DNA of 64,000 nt from Flavobacteriaceae bacterium PS02338 (GCA_029959615.1 JASCOD010000001.1:310001-374000), one strand, 5' to 3'. Positions 46,384 through 55,175 are shown, counted from the stretch's first letter. The notes: generated by a model from the sequence alone, not told the origin. Numbers and translations are program-made.

Positions 46384-48366
46384 ATGGTACAAAGTTCTGA
46401 GAACCAGCAGGCGTTGGGCAAAATCCTGGACATGACCAGGCTCATCGCTGTGGTAATTTTGCTGCTACACTTTTATTACTTCTGCTATGGCGCGTTTAGG
46501 CATTGGGGATTAACGATGGACTTTACTGATCGTCTGATGGGTAATGTCCGCAATACCGGCTTATTCGGGTCCTTCATACGCTCCAAACTTTTCGCCTTGG
46601 GCTTCTTGGTCATCTCCCTGATGGGAACCCGGGGCAAGAAGGATGAGAAGCTTGATTACAAAACACCAATCGCCTACCTTACATGCGGACTTGTTGTGTA
46701 TTTGACAAGTGCACTGGTACTTTATTCCCCTACTGATCTTACTACGATCACCATACTGTACATAGTGATTACCATCGGGGGATTCTTACTGATCCTTGCC
46801 GGGGGAACATTGTTAACACGCATCATCAAAGACAAGTTCGGAGACGATATTTTTAATAAGGAGAACGAGACTTTCCCACAGGAGGAAAGATTACTGGAGA
46901 ACGAGTACTCGGTCAACCTTCCAGCTTACTATTACCTTAAGAAGAAAAGGCGTAAAAGTTGGGTGAATCTGACTAATGTTTTTAGGTCCACGCTCGTTTG
47001 CGGAACTCCTGGATCCGGAAAATCTTGGTTCGTCATCCGTCACATTATTACCCAGCACATCCGCAAAGGCTTTACAATGTTTGTGTATGACTTTAAGTTT
47101 GATGATCTTACCAAGATCGCTTACAATACCTGGCTAAAAAGTAAAGCGGCATACAAAAAGGTCCCGAAGTTTTTCTATATCAATTTTGACGACCTGAACC
47201 GGAGCCATCGCTGTAACGCACTTGATCCCTCGGCGATGACAGACATCACCGATGCGTCTGAAAGTGCAAGGACAATTCTTTTGGGGCTAAATAAAGAATG
47301 GATCAAAAAGACCGGTGATTTCTTTGTCGAGTCCCCAATCAACTTTCTGACCGCAATCATTTGGTACCTCCGAAAATACAACAACGGGCAGTTCTGTACA
47401 CTTCCGCATGTGATCGAACTGATGCAGGTGGACTACGACAGCTTGTTTACCCTGTTGCGCACGGAACAGGAAATTGAGGTGCTCGTTAACCCCTTCGTTA
47501 ATGCATACCTGAACGATGTAATGGAACAGTTGGAGGGTCAGATTGCTTCGGCAAAAGTTGCGATGGCAAGATTGGCATCACCGCAATTATACTACGTGCT
47601 ATCCGGTTCAGATTTTACCTTGGATCTCAACAATCCCGACGATCCAAAGATAATATGCATGGGAAATAATCCCCAGAAGATCCAGACCTATGGGGCCGTA
47701 CTTTCTTTATATGTCAATCGTCTGGTAAAGCTTGTTAACCAGAAGGGAAAACTAAAGTCCTCATTGATCTTCGATGAATTTCCAACTATTTATTTAAGTG
47801 GTATAGATTCTCTTATCGCCACTGCCAGAAGTAATTTAGTGTCTACCTGCCTGGGCATCCAGGATTTCAGTCAGTTAGTCAAAGATTACGGACGCGAATT
47901 GGCTGACGTGATCGTCAACATTGTTGGCAATATTGTCAGTGGCCAGGTAGTCGGCAGCACGGCGAAATCGCTTTCGGAACGTTTCGGGAAAATTATGCAG
48001 GACCGAACAAGTTATTCCATCAACAGGCAAGATGTTTCGATCAGTAAAAGCAAACAGTTAGATAGTGCTATTCCTGCATCAAAGATCGCAAGCTTGAGTA
48101 GTGGTGAATTTGTGGGTATGGTCGCAGATAACCCGACGGAAAAGATAGATCTTAAGGTTTTCCATTGCGAGATTGTCAATGATCATAAAGCGCTGAAGGC
48201 CGAGGAAGATGCTTACCAGGAACTACCAGAGGTCAGGAAAGTTGATGCAACTATGGTATTGAATAACTTTCTACAGATCAAGCAGGACATACAGGACATC
48301 ATCCATTCTGAAATGGAACGCCTGCTTAATGATCCATCGAAGCGGCACCTGGTCATACAGAAGTAA
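46384..48366 (+). CDS. VirD4/TraG-type coupling protein (T4CP)
   Basis: A 660-residue protein with N-terminal membrane helices (about residues 18-40, 65-82, 97-115, 120-145), Walker A GTPGSGKS (207-214) and a Walker B-type segment SSLIFDEFPT near residue 460. It couples the relaxase-DNA complex to the type IV secretion channel. It completes the mobA-relaxase-T4CP unit and is followed by a strong terminator. In Bacteroidota elements it is usually called MobC or TraG. Confidence 0.94.
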   Translation: MVQSSENQQALGKILDMTRLIAVVILLLHFYYFCYGAFRHWGLTMDFTDRLMGNVRNTGLFGSFIRSKLFALGFLVISLMGTRGKKDEKLDYKTPIAYLTCGLVVYLTSALVLYSPTDLTTITILYIVITIGGFLLILAGGTLLTRIIKDKFGDDIFNKENETFPQEERLLENEYSVNLPAYYYLKKKRRKSWVNLTNVFRSTLVCGTPGSGKSWFVIRHIITQHIRKGFTMFVYDFKFDDLTKIAYNTWLKSKAAYKKVPKFFYINFDDLNRSHRCNALDPSAMTDITDASESARTILLGLNKEWIKKTGDFFVESPINFLTAIIWYLRKYNNGQFCTLPHVIELMQVDYDSLFTLLRTEQEIEVLVNPFVNAYLNDVMEQLEGQIASAKVAMARLASPQLYYVLSGSDFTLDLNNPDDPKIICMGNNPQKIQTYGAVLSLYVNRLVKLVNQKGKLKSSLIFDEFPTIYLSGIDSLIATARSNLVSTCLGIQDFSQLVKDYGRELADVIVNIVGNIVSGQVVGSTAKSLSERFGKIMQDRTSYSINRQDVSISKSKQLDSAIPASKIASLSSGEFVGMVADNPTEKIDLKVFHCEIVNDHKALKAEEDAYQELPEVRKVDATMVLNNFLQIKQDIQDIIHSEMERLLNDPSKRHLVIQK

Positions 48367-48393
48367 CGTTTAACATCTTTAATTTTTTATGGG

Positions 48394-48424
48394 GTCCTTC
48401 TAATTTCTGGAAGGACTTTTTTTT
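48394..48424 (+). terminator. intrinsic terminator of the mobilisation unit
   Basis: GTCCTTC (48394-48400) and GAAGGAC (48410-48416) form a perfect stem, followed by eight T residues. It lies 28 bases after the T4CP stop codon. Confidence 0.9.
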
Positions 48425-48741
48425 GCGATTAACCCAGCTTGATCCACTAAACAAATCCTTACCAATGAAAGACTCCAGAATCACCGAAGACGACTGGAAA
48501 TTCCCCCAAAAAAAACAGACAAAAGGGCAGCAAAGGTCGTGCACAGGCCTGCACGGGGGGCGCATAATGGCTTCGCCACCCTAAAGGGACTTATAGCCCC
48601 CCGTTTGCCCTGCACACGGAAACCCATTGCTTTCTTTTTTTCTGTTTTTTCTTTTGGGAAAATTTCGCGAAAAAAAAAGGCAGGAAGGGGAAGTGTATAA
48701 CTAAAAGCGGGGGCGTAGCCGTAACAAGGGGCGAAAGTATT
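48425..48741. other. structured non-coding region before the DUF3560 gene
   Basis: About 320 bases with low-complexity A, T and G runs. GTGCA/TGCAC flank CAGGCC near 48540. Six G residues (48555-48560) face GCCCCCC at 48596-48602. A 39-codon frame (48465-48584) runs through the hairpins and looks non-coding. I recall similar GC-rich, hairpin-rich stretches in related elements but cannot assign a function. Confidence 0.5.
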
Positions 48742-49533
48742 ATGAAGCATAATTTTGAGGAGCGTAAACAAAATCGAATCGATTACGCAAAGGAGCAAGC
48801 ACAAAAAAACAGAATTAGTGCGGTACGTTTAAATCAAAGCGCCAATGATTTGGCGTCAGTTATCCCAATGGGACAACCTATTTTGGTTGGTCACCATTCC
48901 GAAAAGTCCGACAGGAGGTATAGGGAAAAAATTTCAAACACATTTGATCAATCTCGCCAAGCGGAAAGCAAAGCGGATTATTATCAGGACAAGGTCGCAG
49001 CAATTGAAAGTAACAATGCAATTTCCTCTGATGATCCGCAAGCCTTGCAAAAAATCGAGAACAAGATTGATCAGCTTGAACGCTTGCAGGAATTCATGAA
49101 GTCCGCCAATAAGTGTGTCAAGAAAAAGGATAAGGAAGGGTTTCTGAAATTGGCTTTTGCAACCGAAGCAATTTGGAATACGCTGAATACGCCGGATTTT
49201 CTTGATCGGCTCGGCTACCCATCTTATCGTCTCACGAACAACAATGCAAACATTAGACGGCTGAAACTACGGAGGGATGAGTTGAAAAAAATGGAGCATG
49301 TAGATAGTGAGACCATTGCTTACGATGGTGTCAAACTAGTAAAAAATGTTGAAGCAAACCGTGTGCAGTTAATCTTTGAGGACATCCCTTCAAAACCTAT
49401 AAGAGAAAAGCTAGCGAAGGTTTACCGTTTCAGATGGGCACCATCTGAAGGAGCATGGCAACGGCACCTGAACAATTCAGGCATCTTCGAAGCCAAAAGA
49501 TTTCTTGAATGGTTTGCTGAAAATAAAGGTTGA
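48742..49533 (+). CDS. DUF3560 domain protein
   Basis: A 263-residue protein. Residues 1-130 are charged and helical with IPMGQPILVGHHSEKSDRR, the DUF3560 signature. The C-terminal part has VYRFRWAPSEGAWQRHLN. No signal peptide. DUF3560 proteins are common in conjugative elements and plasmids; their role is unknown, and a nucleic-acid function is suspected from the charge. It heads the long unit that runs to 55114. Confidence 0.88.
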   Translation: MKHNFEERKQNRIDYAKEQAQKNRISAVRLNQSANDLASVIPMGQPILVGHHSEKSDRRYREKISNTFDQSRQAESKADYYQDKVAAIESNNAISSDDPQALQKIENKIDQLERLQEFMKSANKCVKKKDKEGFLKLAFATEAIWNTLNTPDFLDRLGYPSYRLTNNNANIRRLKLRRDELKKMEHVDSETIAYDGVKLVKNVEANRVQLIFEDIPSKPIREKLAKVYRFRWAPSEGAWQRHLNNSGIFEAKRFLEWFAENKG

Positions 49534-49580
49534 TACTCATCTGGGCGGCTGTTCAGCAGTCGCCCTTAATACCGTACTGT

Positions 49581-49754
49581 ATGGAACTAATAACGTATGT
49601 AGCTACAATCAGACATGATGATGGGGAATTTAAGATTAGGGTGGTCTCACTTTCAGGGAGAAAGGGGGCTATTCAGCAGATCACAACCGCAGAGAAATGT
49701 CCTGAGTGTGCCATTGTAAAGCTAGAAAAAAAGCATGTAAAGAAAATCCGTTGA
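49581..49754 (+). CDS. small hypothetical protein
   Basis: A 57-residue protein starting MELITYVATIRHDDGEFKIR, with strand-rich first half and a KCPECAIVKLEKKH segment whose CPEC pair could bind a metal. A longer frame from 49530 overlaps the DUF3560 end and adds an unlikely leader, so ATG at 49581 is chosen. It ends 2 bases before the next start. Function unknown. Confidence 0.6.
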   Translation: MELITYVATIRHDDGEFKIRVVSLSGRKGAIQQITTAEKCPECAIVKLEKKHVKKIR

Positions 49755-49756
49755 TC

Positions 49757-50233
49757 ATGGGAAAGCCGTTTACACTCGAACGATTGCAGAACATCAGAAG
49801 GATTCGCAGGGCAAGACGCTTGCACAAACAGCAACCCCTGTTTGCCTATGAAGTGATGCGGACGGATTATCCCGGCTACACCTTTGATCTGTTCCTTGAC
49901 GATTTGCGGTATAGGAAGCCCCGCAAAAAACGAAAGGGAAAGTCTGGACTTTGCAGATATGGGCGGTTCAACAGGATGCACAGCCTGATCATCCAGTATG
50001 GATGGACTGGAGATGTTGAGTTTGCAATCCAGGCAAAGAAATTACGGGAGAGAATTACAAAGCCCTATAGGGTGCTTGCCCACGTAGGGGATAAACACAT
50101 CGAGCAGAATTTTTCTGCGCTGATCCCAATCGAGAGGATCGAGGAACTGGTCAAAAAGTTGAGCGACTGCAAGAGTATAGAGCAGACAAACAAGATTTTG
50201 GACGAATTCCAAGCAAACAATAACATGTACTAA
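49757..50233 (+). CDS. basic hypothetical protein
   Basis: A 158-residue protein, strongly basic in the first 75 residues (LQNIRRIRRARRLHKQQ, RKPRKKRKGKSG), which suggests nucleic-acid binding, then a mixed helical C-terminal half. The frame extends to 49706, but the ATG at 49757 avoids overlap with the small gene. Member of the tightly packed set of element genes; family not recognised. Confidence 0.68.
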   Translation: MGKPFTLERLQNIRRIRRARRLHKQQPLFAYEVMRTDYPGYTFDLFLDDLRYRKPRKKRKGKSGLCRYGRFNRMHSLIIQYGWTGDVEFAIQAKKLRERITKPYRVLAHVGDKHIEQNFSALIPIERIEELVKKLSDCKSIEQTNKILDEFQANNNMY

Positions 50234-50246
50234 AAGAACAAATATC

Positions 50247-50669
50247 ATGAAAGCAATATATCATTTGAACAATGAGGAACGGGTGCGCTTACTGGTAGAC
50301 CTGTTCCCAGAAATGAAACCAGTAATACTGGAAGAAATGGAGAATGTCGCGACCGACTTTCTCGAAAGGGAGGAACAGATGCACGAGCAGTGGAACAACC
50401 CTCTAGTCTACTTTCACGAGTGGAAAGGCATATTGGCGGAAACTTTAAAGGTAATCGGCAGGAGCAGAAGTTTGATGCTAAAAAACAACAAGCAGTTCAG
50501 CAACCTCACCATGTTAGGTTTCAGGGGACTTTTTACCGCTGACTGTATTCTTGGAATTGCGGGTGCTGACGGATGTAGTAAACAGTTCAGAGCCATAGCC
50601 TACGCACTCTTCAACGTGGAGCAATGCTACGGCATCGTTGATCTCGATTTTCAAAATCTTAAAAACTGA
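50247..50669 (+). CDS. hypothetical protein
   Basis: A 140-residue acidic helical protein starting MKAIYHLNNEERVRLLVDLF, with a C-terminal half containing ADCILGIAGADGCSKQF. No signal peptide or known motif. It sits 13 bases after the previous gene. Seen as part of the element's gene train; function unknown. Confidence 0.68.
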   Translation: MKAIYHLNNEERVRLLVDLFPEMKPVILEEMENVATDFLEREEQMHEQWNNPLVYFHEWKGILAETLKVIGRSRSLMLKNNKQFSNLTMLGFRGLFTADCILGIAGADGCSKQFRAIAYALFNVEQCYGIVDLDFQNLKN

Positions 50670-50673
50670 CGCT

Positions 50674-51063
50674 ATGAATATCGGGGTAATTAAATATCGA
50701 AAGTACGAGGAACGTGTGCTGATGGACAACAATTTTTCGGTTGATGACCTGTTCAGGATCATTACCGAGGATGAAGATTTTGTGTGGTTCAATATCGAAG
50801 ACCCCAAAGGGAATGTACTGGTGTCAACATGGTATCCCGACAAGTTAAACGGAGCAATTTTTATAGAGGTGCTAACGATAAAACGGCATGAAAAAATTCT
50901 GTGGACAAACTACAATGCTTACCGTACACCGCAGTACATCTATGGGAAAAAGGTACACTGGACAGCGGGTCCTTATTGGTTCAAACGGAAGGGCAAAGCA
51001 CAGGAGTTTATTGCCAAAAAAATGGATCAAGCAAGATTTTGGATTAAAAGAACGATCAAATGA
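50674..51063 (+). CDS. hypothetical protein
   Basis: A 129-residue protein starting MNIGVIKYRKYEERVLMDNN, mixed strand and helix with many aromatics (TWYPDKLNGAIFIEV, AGPYWFKRKGKAQEF). The longer frame from 50638 overlaps the preceding gene, so ATG at 50674 is used. Its stop overlaps the next start (ATGA). Function unknown. Confidence 0.68.
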   Translation: MNIGVIKYRKYEERVLMDNNFSVDDLFRIITEDEDFVWFNIEDPKGNVLVSTWYPDKLNGAIFIEVLTIKRHEKILWTNYNAYRTPQYIYGKKVHWTAGPYWFKRKGKAQEFIAKKMDQARFWIKRTIK

Positions 51064-51263
51064 AAAGGGATGGATTTATGGTAACCGATCTAAATGGATA
51101 TGAGATCGAAGTGGATGATCTCGAAGGCGCAATCGAGCAAGCGGAATATTACAGGGCATTAGTGCAGGAAGTACCAGACGGTTTAGGCGTTTATCGCCAA
51201 CGGTATTGGCAAGACCTGTATTGCAAATTACAAAAACTAAAAAAAATAGAAGATCATGCATGA
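51060..51263 (+). CDS. small hypothetical protein
   Basis: A 67-residue acidic protein starting MKRDGFMVTDLNGYEIEVDD, with a helical second half (YWQDLYCKLQKLKKI). It overlaps the previous stop by ATGA and the next start by 8 bases, so it is translationally coupled on both sides. Function unknown. Confidence 0.68.
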   Translation: MKRDGFMVTDLNGYEIEVDDLEGAIEQAEYYRALVQEVPDGLGVYRQRYWQDLYCKLQKLKKIEDHA

Positions 51264-51615
51264 AATTGAAAAAGATTTTACGGAGTACCTATATAACAGG
51301 TATGTCGAAGCGGAAAGGAAGAACGACTTCGACAGAGGACGCATTTATGAAGACCTATTAGACAGGTGCATTTATACCCTTACCTCAAGGAAATACAGTA
51401 CGATTAGGCGCTATGCAAAGGAGTTGCAGAAGAAAATAAGTTCGGCACGAAAGAATGGGACTACGAGCAGACTGCGACTTGTTGGAGAAGAGGGCAAAAG
51501 GGAATTTGAAAAGATGATCAAGGAATATAGACAAAGCCTGATCGAGGAAGGAATACCTGAAGAGATAATAACAGGAATGGTAATGCACAGAAAGAACAAT
51601 TATGATAACGACTAA
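51256..51615 (+). CDS. hypothetical helical protein
   Basis: A 119-residue highly charged helical protein starting MHEIEKDFTEYLYNRYVEAE and ending in an asparagine-rich tail. No motif recognised. It overlaps the previous gene by 8 bases and the PRTRC E gene by 14 bases. Its place at the head of the PRTRC cassette suggests a related role, but nothing in the sequence shows it. Confidence 0.68.
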   Translation: MHEIEKDFTEYLYNRYVEAERKNDFDRGRIYEDLLDRCIYTLTSRKYSTIRRYAKELQKKISSARKNGTTSRLRLVGEEGKREFEKMIKEYRQSLIEEGIPEEIITGMVMHRKNNYDND

Positions 51616-52201
51616 TTTTTTTACAGAACTGGCTGATATGGAATTTACGGGGGATTTGCATCTGACCATATCAAATGGAAAGGACGGCATCATGGTGGTG
51701 TCGGCTTTACTAAGGAACAACGAATGTAGGGACGATGCAAAAAGGTTGATCCCCCCGATGATATTTAGGGGAACGGCAGAAAAACTCAACGAAGCGTTTC
51801 TGATCGACCTCAAAAAGCCCGTGGAAAAGGTCTCGGAACTGCTTTGTGATATGGATGTGTTTATGGAACAGGTTGAACAGGCAAAAAAGAATTCCGCAAT
51901 GGAAAAGGACAGGAATTCCACCGAAAAGAAAGAGCGGGATAAAAAGGACAAGAAGTACAACGATGCCATCCAGAAGGCAGATGCATTGGAAAAGGATGGC
52001 AAATGGAAGGACGCTTGGCTTGTACTGAACAATCTGGCAAACGTAGACAAAGAGCATGTCGATACCCTCCGCAAGCGCAAGACTGATCTGCGCCAGAAAT
52101 TCGCTCCCGATCTCTTTGCTGACGGGGCAACACCAGAAAAGGACGAGCAGATAGATGAGGTAGATGCCGACCTCGATGAAATGCAGGAAGAACAATTTTA
52201 A
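51602..52201 (+). CDS. PRTRC system protein E
   Basis: A 199-residue protein. The N-terminal 60 residues match the start of PRTRC protein E (FFTELADMEFTGDLHLTISN, then GIMVVSALLRN, then PPMIFRGTAEKL). A long, highly charged helical middle and an acidic C-terminal tail (EVDADLDEMQEEQF) follow. PRTRC (ParB-related, ThiF-related cassette) genes travel on plasmids and integrative elements; their joint function is unknown. The protein C gene follows 10 bases downstream. Confidence 0.88.
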   Translation: MITTNFFTELADMEFTGDLHLTISNGKDGIMVVSALLRNNECRDDAKRLIPPMIFRGTAEKLNEAFLIDLKKPVEKVSELLCDMDVFMEQVEQAKKNSAMEKDRNSTEKKERDKKDKKYNDAIQKADALEKDGKWKDAWLVLNNLANVDKEHVDTLRKRKTDLRQKFAPDLFADGATPEKDEQIDEVDADLDEMQEEQF

Positions 52202-52211
52202 ATCAACGATC

Positions 52212-52430
52212 ATGATACTTGCAACAGCACTCGAAAGGGTATTTATCATCAATGACAATGGTAACGAAATCCGTTTGAGCGATCCAGATCCGTCTTGGAA
52301 CGAACAGTCGGTAATCAACTATTACGCAAATCAATATCCTATGTTGACAACAGCGAGGATTTCCGCACCTCAGTTCAATGCCGATAAGGTGGAATTCCGC
52401 TTGGAGACAGTAATGGGAACAAAGGGATAA
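52212..52430 (+). CDS. PRTRC system protein C
   Basis: A 72-residue protein with the family pattern: LERVFIINDNGNEIRLSDPD near the start, YYANQYPMLTTARISAPQ in the middle and ETVMGTKG at the end. ATG at 52212 is preferred over an in-frame start at 52164 that would overlap protein E. Function unknown, always within the cassette. Confidence 0.88.
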   Translation: MILATALERVFIINDNGNEIRLSDPDPSWNEQSVINYYANQYPMLTTARISAPQFNADKVEFRLETVMGTKG

Positions 52431-52453
52431 ACAAAACTCAAATACAATGGAAC

Positions 52454-52630
52454 ATGCAAGAATATATTCAAAGGGGTACGATCAATTTGCCAAAAAAGGA
52501 AGACCAGATCAAACTGCACAGACAACTTTGCCAGTTCGCAGTCTGGATGGAAAGGACAAAGGACGCAGGAGAAATCCGAAAGGACAGGCAAAAGTCCGTG
52601 CCAATTTCAATGCTGCCGATGGTTTCATGA
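52454..52630 (+). CDS. small protein coupled to the next gene
   Basis: A 58-residue frame starting MQEYIQRGTINLPKKEDQIK and ending ISMLPMVS, with protein-like composition (LHRQLCQFAVWMERTKDAG). Its TGA overlaps the ATG of the next gene (ATGA at 52627-52630). The alternative frame over the same bases, which would extend the next protein to 386 residues, is rich in R, K, G and T and looks like an out-of-frame reading. This gene is easily missed by automatic calling. Confidence 0.65.
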   Translation: MQEYIQRGTINLPKKEDQIKLHRQLCQFAVWMERTKDAGEIRKDRQKSVPISMLPMVS

Positions 52631-53607
52631 GAAGTAGCTTTGCTCCAAAACTTATCGAGACGGAGCATATCGCCCAGTGCAGGAAGTTACCGAACAACAA
52701 TGGGGACTTTTCAAGTTCCCTCGTAAAGTCGGAGAAGGAATTCAATATATTGGTACATACCGTAGAACCGAGTGAATTCCCCTACAACATCGCCTATCAG
52801 CTTACCGAGGTCAGGGAGCAGTTGGGCAAAAGCCTTTTGTTAAACCGGAAAGATATACGTTTGGTAGAACACCAGGAATGTATATTTTTTGCACGGAGGG
52901 AAACTCACTGTGTCGGAATGGTGCTTTACTATATCCCCGTGAAGCCATTGTACGATATGATGCGTAGTGACTGCCGGAAAAACTCCTGCCAACTGATGCT
53001 ATCCGTTTACGCCTACTTGTACCGGGTTGCTAACGTACCATCTTATACAGACAAGGATAGTTACCTACACAGCGCCTATGAATGGATTGGGGAACGTGAT
53101 TTCTCAGAAGATATGGAAGGGGAACAACCCGATTTCAGATATGGAACAGAAGTTGGGCAGGTCATGGAGATCGGCAGTGTTGTGCAGTTGGAACTTCAAA
53201 ATCCTATCCATCTTACAGAATTCGGTAACAGGTTGCGGGGATTCTCCCCTGCCGATGATCTGGATCGGCAATATTTTAAAATAGCCGAGAAGTTCTGGAA
53301 ACTCTACAATGATCATCCCTCGGCTTCCGTTTTCGGGAATATTATGGAGGACGTTGATATGACTGATGATGGGGAGGAAAGTATTGTCCGACTTGAACAG
53401 TACCTATCTTTCTGTGCCTCCACCAAGGGTGACCTGTTCGACCAGTTGTTCAATGATGTGAACCTTGAACTTCAGGAACTTTCATCGATGCAGGAACCCA
53501 CCGTATTTTTACCAATCGACGGAAGCAACATTGAGGGGAACGAACTGGATTTTGAAAAAATGCTGTTCGATCTGATAGAAGAACTGGTTTGTATTATTGA
53601 ACCATAA
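52627..53607 (+). CDS. PRTRC-cassette protein, possibly protein F
   Basis: A 326-residue protein from ATG at 52627, starting MRSSFAPKLIETEHIAQC. The middle LMLSVYAYLYRVANVPSYTD, followed by KDSYLHSAYEWI, resembles what I remember of PRTRC protein F. The C-terminal third is acidic and helical. A start at 52447 would give 386 residues, but it reads through the preceding small gene in another frame. It sits between proteins C and B as expected for this cassette. The F label is tentative. Confidence 0.7.
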   Translation: MRSSFAPKLIETEHIAQCRKLPNNNGDFSSSLVKSEKEFNILVHTVEPSEFPYNIAYQLTEVREQLGKSLLLNRKDIRLVEHQECIFFARRETHCVGMVLYYIPVKPLYDMMRSDCRKNSCQLMLSVYAYLYRVANVPSYTDKDSYLHSAYEWIGERDFSEDMEGEQPDFRYGTEVGQVMEIGSVVQLELQNPIHLTEFGNRLRGFSPADDLDRQYFKIAEKFWKLYNDHPSASVFGNIMEDVDMTDDGEESIVRLEQYLSFCASTKGDLFDQLFNDVNLELQELSSMQEPTVFLPIDGSNIEGNELDFEKMLFDLIEELVCIIEP

Positions 53608-53618
53608 AATTGATTGAT

Positions 53619-54329
53619 ATGAAAGATTTAACAAGTGATTTCATGGCATTTTATCAACCTAAGTTGGCGCTTTTGTTCTATCAGGGCAAAGGAAGACTTG
53701 GGGAAATGTTCGTGGAGAGTTTTGACATAGATTCCAACGGAAGTCCGATCAATGCCCATCCGTTAAGCGTTAGGGAAGCCAAGAAGTTGGCAGATGCCTT
53801 AAAGGTCGGATCACAGTCAGAAGAAATGCTAAAACCTAGCGGAATACTGGGGACACATATCCTCTTTACTGATCCCTCAAAGAACAAGGTAATTTGGTTT
53901 ACTAGATCGACCAGACGGCAGATGTATTTCAGCGATCTGCTCGGTATTCCAAATGGGATGGCATCTGTTCCGCCGATGCTATGGTGCGCTGACCGGGAAA
54001 GTCTCAGCGTATTTGCATTGGGAAGTGACCGCAGACCCACCGAAAGGACAAAACTTTATCATGCGCCTTTTTTCAATACCTACCAGAGTGGTAATGTTTG
54101 CATGGGTACGGTAGATGTGGAGATCGGAACGAGCCTGACCATTGAACAGTTTACATCCGCTTGGGAAGCGTATTTTTTCAACTCCTATTTCAACCATCTT
54201 TTGGAGGGACATAATCCCATTGAAGGCAACTGTGTGTTCCTGTGGAAGGAACTTGTCAACGGACAGGGAACATTCCCGATGGCACAACTAAGAAGAGCGG
54301 GTACAACAATAAACGATTTAATACTATGA
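53619..54329 (+). CDS. PRTRC system protein B
   Basis: A 236-residue protein starting MKDLTSDFMAFYQPKLALLF; a TTG three codons upstream is a weaker alternative. Typical protein B stretches are SPINAHPLSVREAKKLADAL, a FTRSTRRQMYFSD block, the VPPMLWCADRESLSVFAL core, and YHAPFFNTYQSGNVCMG. It overlaps the ThiF-like gene by ATGA. Role unknown beyond the cassette. Confidence 0.88.
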   Translation: MKDLTSDFMAFYQPKLALLFYQGKGRLGEMFVESFDIDSNGSPINAHPLSVREAKKLADALKVGSQSEEMLKPSGILGTHILFTDPSKNKVIWFTRSTRRQMYFSDLLGIPNGMASVPPMLWCADRESLSVFALGSDRRPTERTKLYHAPFFNTYQSGNVCMGTVDVEIGTSLTIEQFTSAWEAYFFNSYFNHLLEGHNPIEGNCVFLWKELVNGQGTFPMAQLRRAGTTINDLIL

Positions 54330-55114
54330 GAACGGAAAAAGTAAAAGTCCACTTTATGGATATGGAATTGATCAACGCCACCAACCCGATATTGGTTAAT
54401 CTGATCGGGGCGGGCGGTACTGGATCGAAGGTGCTGACGGGACTATCGGAAATGGATTACTGCATGAAAGCATTGGGACATCCCGGAATGATGGTGCGTT
54501 TGTGGGATGATGATGTCGTTACACAGGCCAATCTGGGTAGGCAGAAATTTGCGGACAGCCAGTTGGGACTTTCCAAATCGGTGGTACTGATCAACAATGT
54601 CAACAGATGGACTGGCTCGGCGTGGAAAGCCGAGACCAGAAAATTTGACAGCAGTGTAGAAAATGTAAGCGGGGGCATCTTTATTTCCTGCGTGGATAAT
54701 GTCGAAGCACGATTCCAGATCGCAGATGTACTCCGGGGCAAGGTCAAGCAAAATAGATTCCGTAACCAACCGCGCTACTGGATGGATTTTGGCAACAGCA
54801 GGTTTACCGGACAGGTAATCCTTTCTACCGTGGGAGAGATCAGTCAGCCCCAGTCAGATATTTACCTGACATCGCAGAACCTTCCATTTGTAACCGATGA
54901 GTTTGGCGAACTGCTTCGCAAATCTGAGACAACGGACGATACCCCTAGTTGCTCCCTCTCGGAAGCCTTACAGCAACAGGATTTGTATATCAACTCCACA
55001 CTTGCCCAGATGGGATGCTCATTGCTTTGGAATTTGTTTAGGAACGGCTTTACCGAGAACCGTGGTTTCTTCCTTAATCTGAAAGAGTTTGGCACACAGG
55101 CGTTAAAGGTCTGA
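54326..55114 (+). CDS. PRTRC ThiF-family (E1-like) protein
   Basis: A 262-residue protein from ATG at 54326. It has the nucleotide-binding loop NLIGAGGTGSK (Gly28-Gly33), then LWDDDVVTQANLGRQKF, with the acidic cluster and Arg expected for adenylation by E1/ThiF/MoeB enzymes, and FISCVDNVEARF, matching the CVDN motif. A CSLSEAL segment near residue 210 supplies a cysteine. It should adenylate the C-terminus of a ubiquitin-like or other protein; no obvious ubiquitin-like partner ending GG is encoded here. Last gene of the unit; a terminator follows. Confidence 0.9.
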   Translation: MRTEKVKVHFMDMELINATNPILVNLIGAGGTGSKVLTGLSEMDYCMKALGHPGMMVRLWDDDVVTQANLGRQKFADSQLGLSKSVVLINNVNRWTGSAWKAETRKFDSSVENVSGGIFISCVDNVEARFQIADVLRGKVKQNRFRNQPRYWMDFGNSRFTGQVILSTVGEISQPQSDIYLTSQNLPFVTDEFGELLRKSETTDDTPSCSLSEALQQQDLYINSTLAQMGCSLLWNLFRNGFTENRGFFLNLKEFGTQALKV

Positions 55115-55132
55115 GCGGAGTAAATCCCGGCT

Positions 55133-55175
55133 GCAAAAAAGGTAGTTCCCCTTACGGGCGAACCGCCTTTTTTGC
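55133..55175 (+). terminator. terminator after the PRTRC cassette
   Basis: GCAAAAAAGG (55133-55142) and CCTTTTTTGC (55166-55175) enclose inner stems GTTC/GAAC and CCC/GGG, giving a long hairpin ending in six T residues. It lies 18 bases after the ThiF-like stop. Confidence 0.82.

Noticed and set aside
48465..48584. 39-codon frame starting MKDSRITEDDWKF
   Set aside because: It runs through GC-rich hairpins and lacks a clear ribosome site; the first 15 codons look protein-like but the rest does not.
48481..48804. 107-residue minus-strand frame
   Set aside because: It reads through low-complexity runs and overlaps the DUF3560 start.
51385..52318. Long minus-strand frames of 231 and 202 residues
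   Set aside because: They are antisense to the PRTRC E gene and its neighbour; their F, S and L rich composition is the usual shadow of K and E rich coding DNA.
52447..52626. N-terminal extension of the 326-residue PRTRC-cassette protein
   Set aside because: The composition is unlike the rest of the protein, and another frame gives a better small protein with a coupled stop and start.
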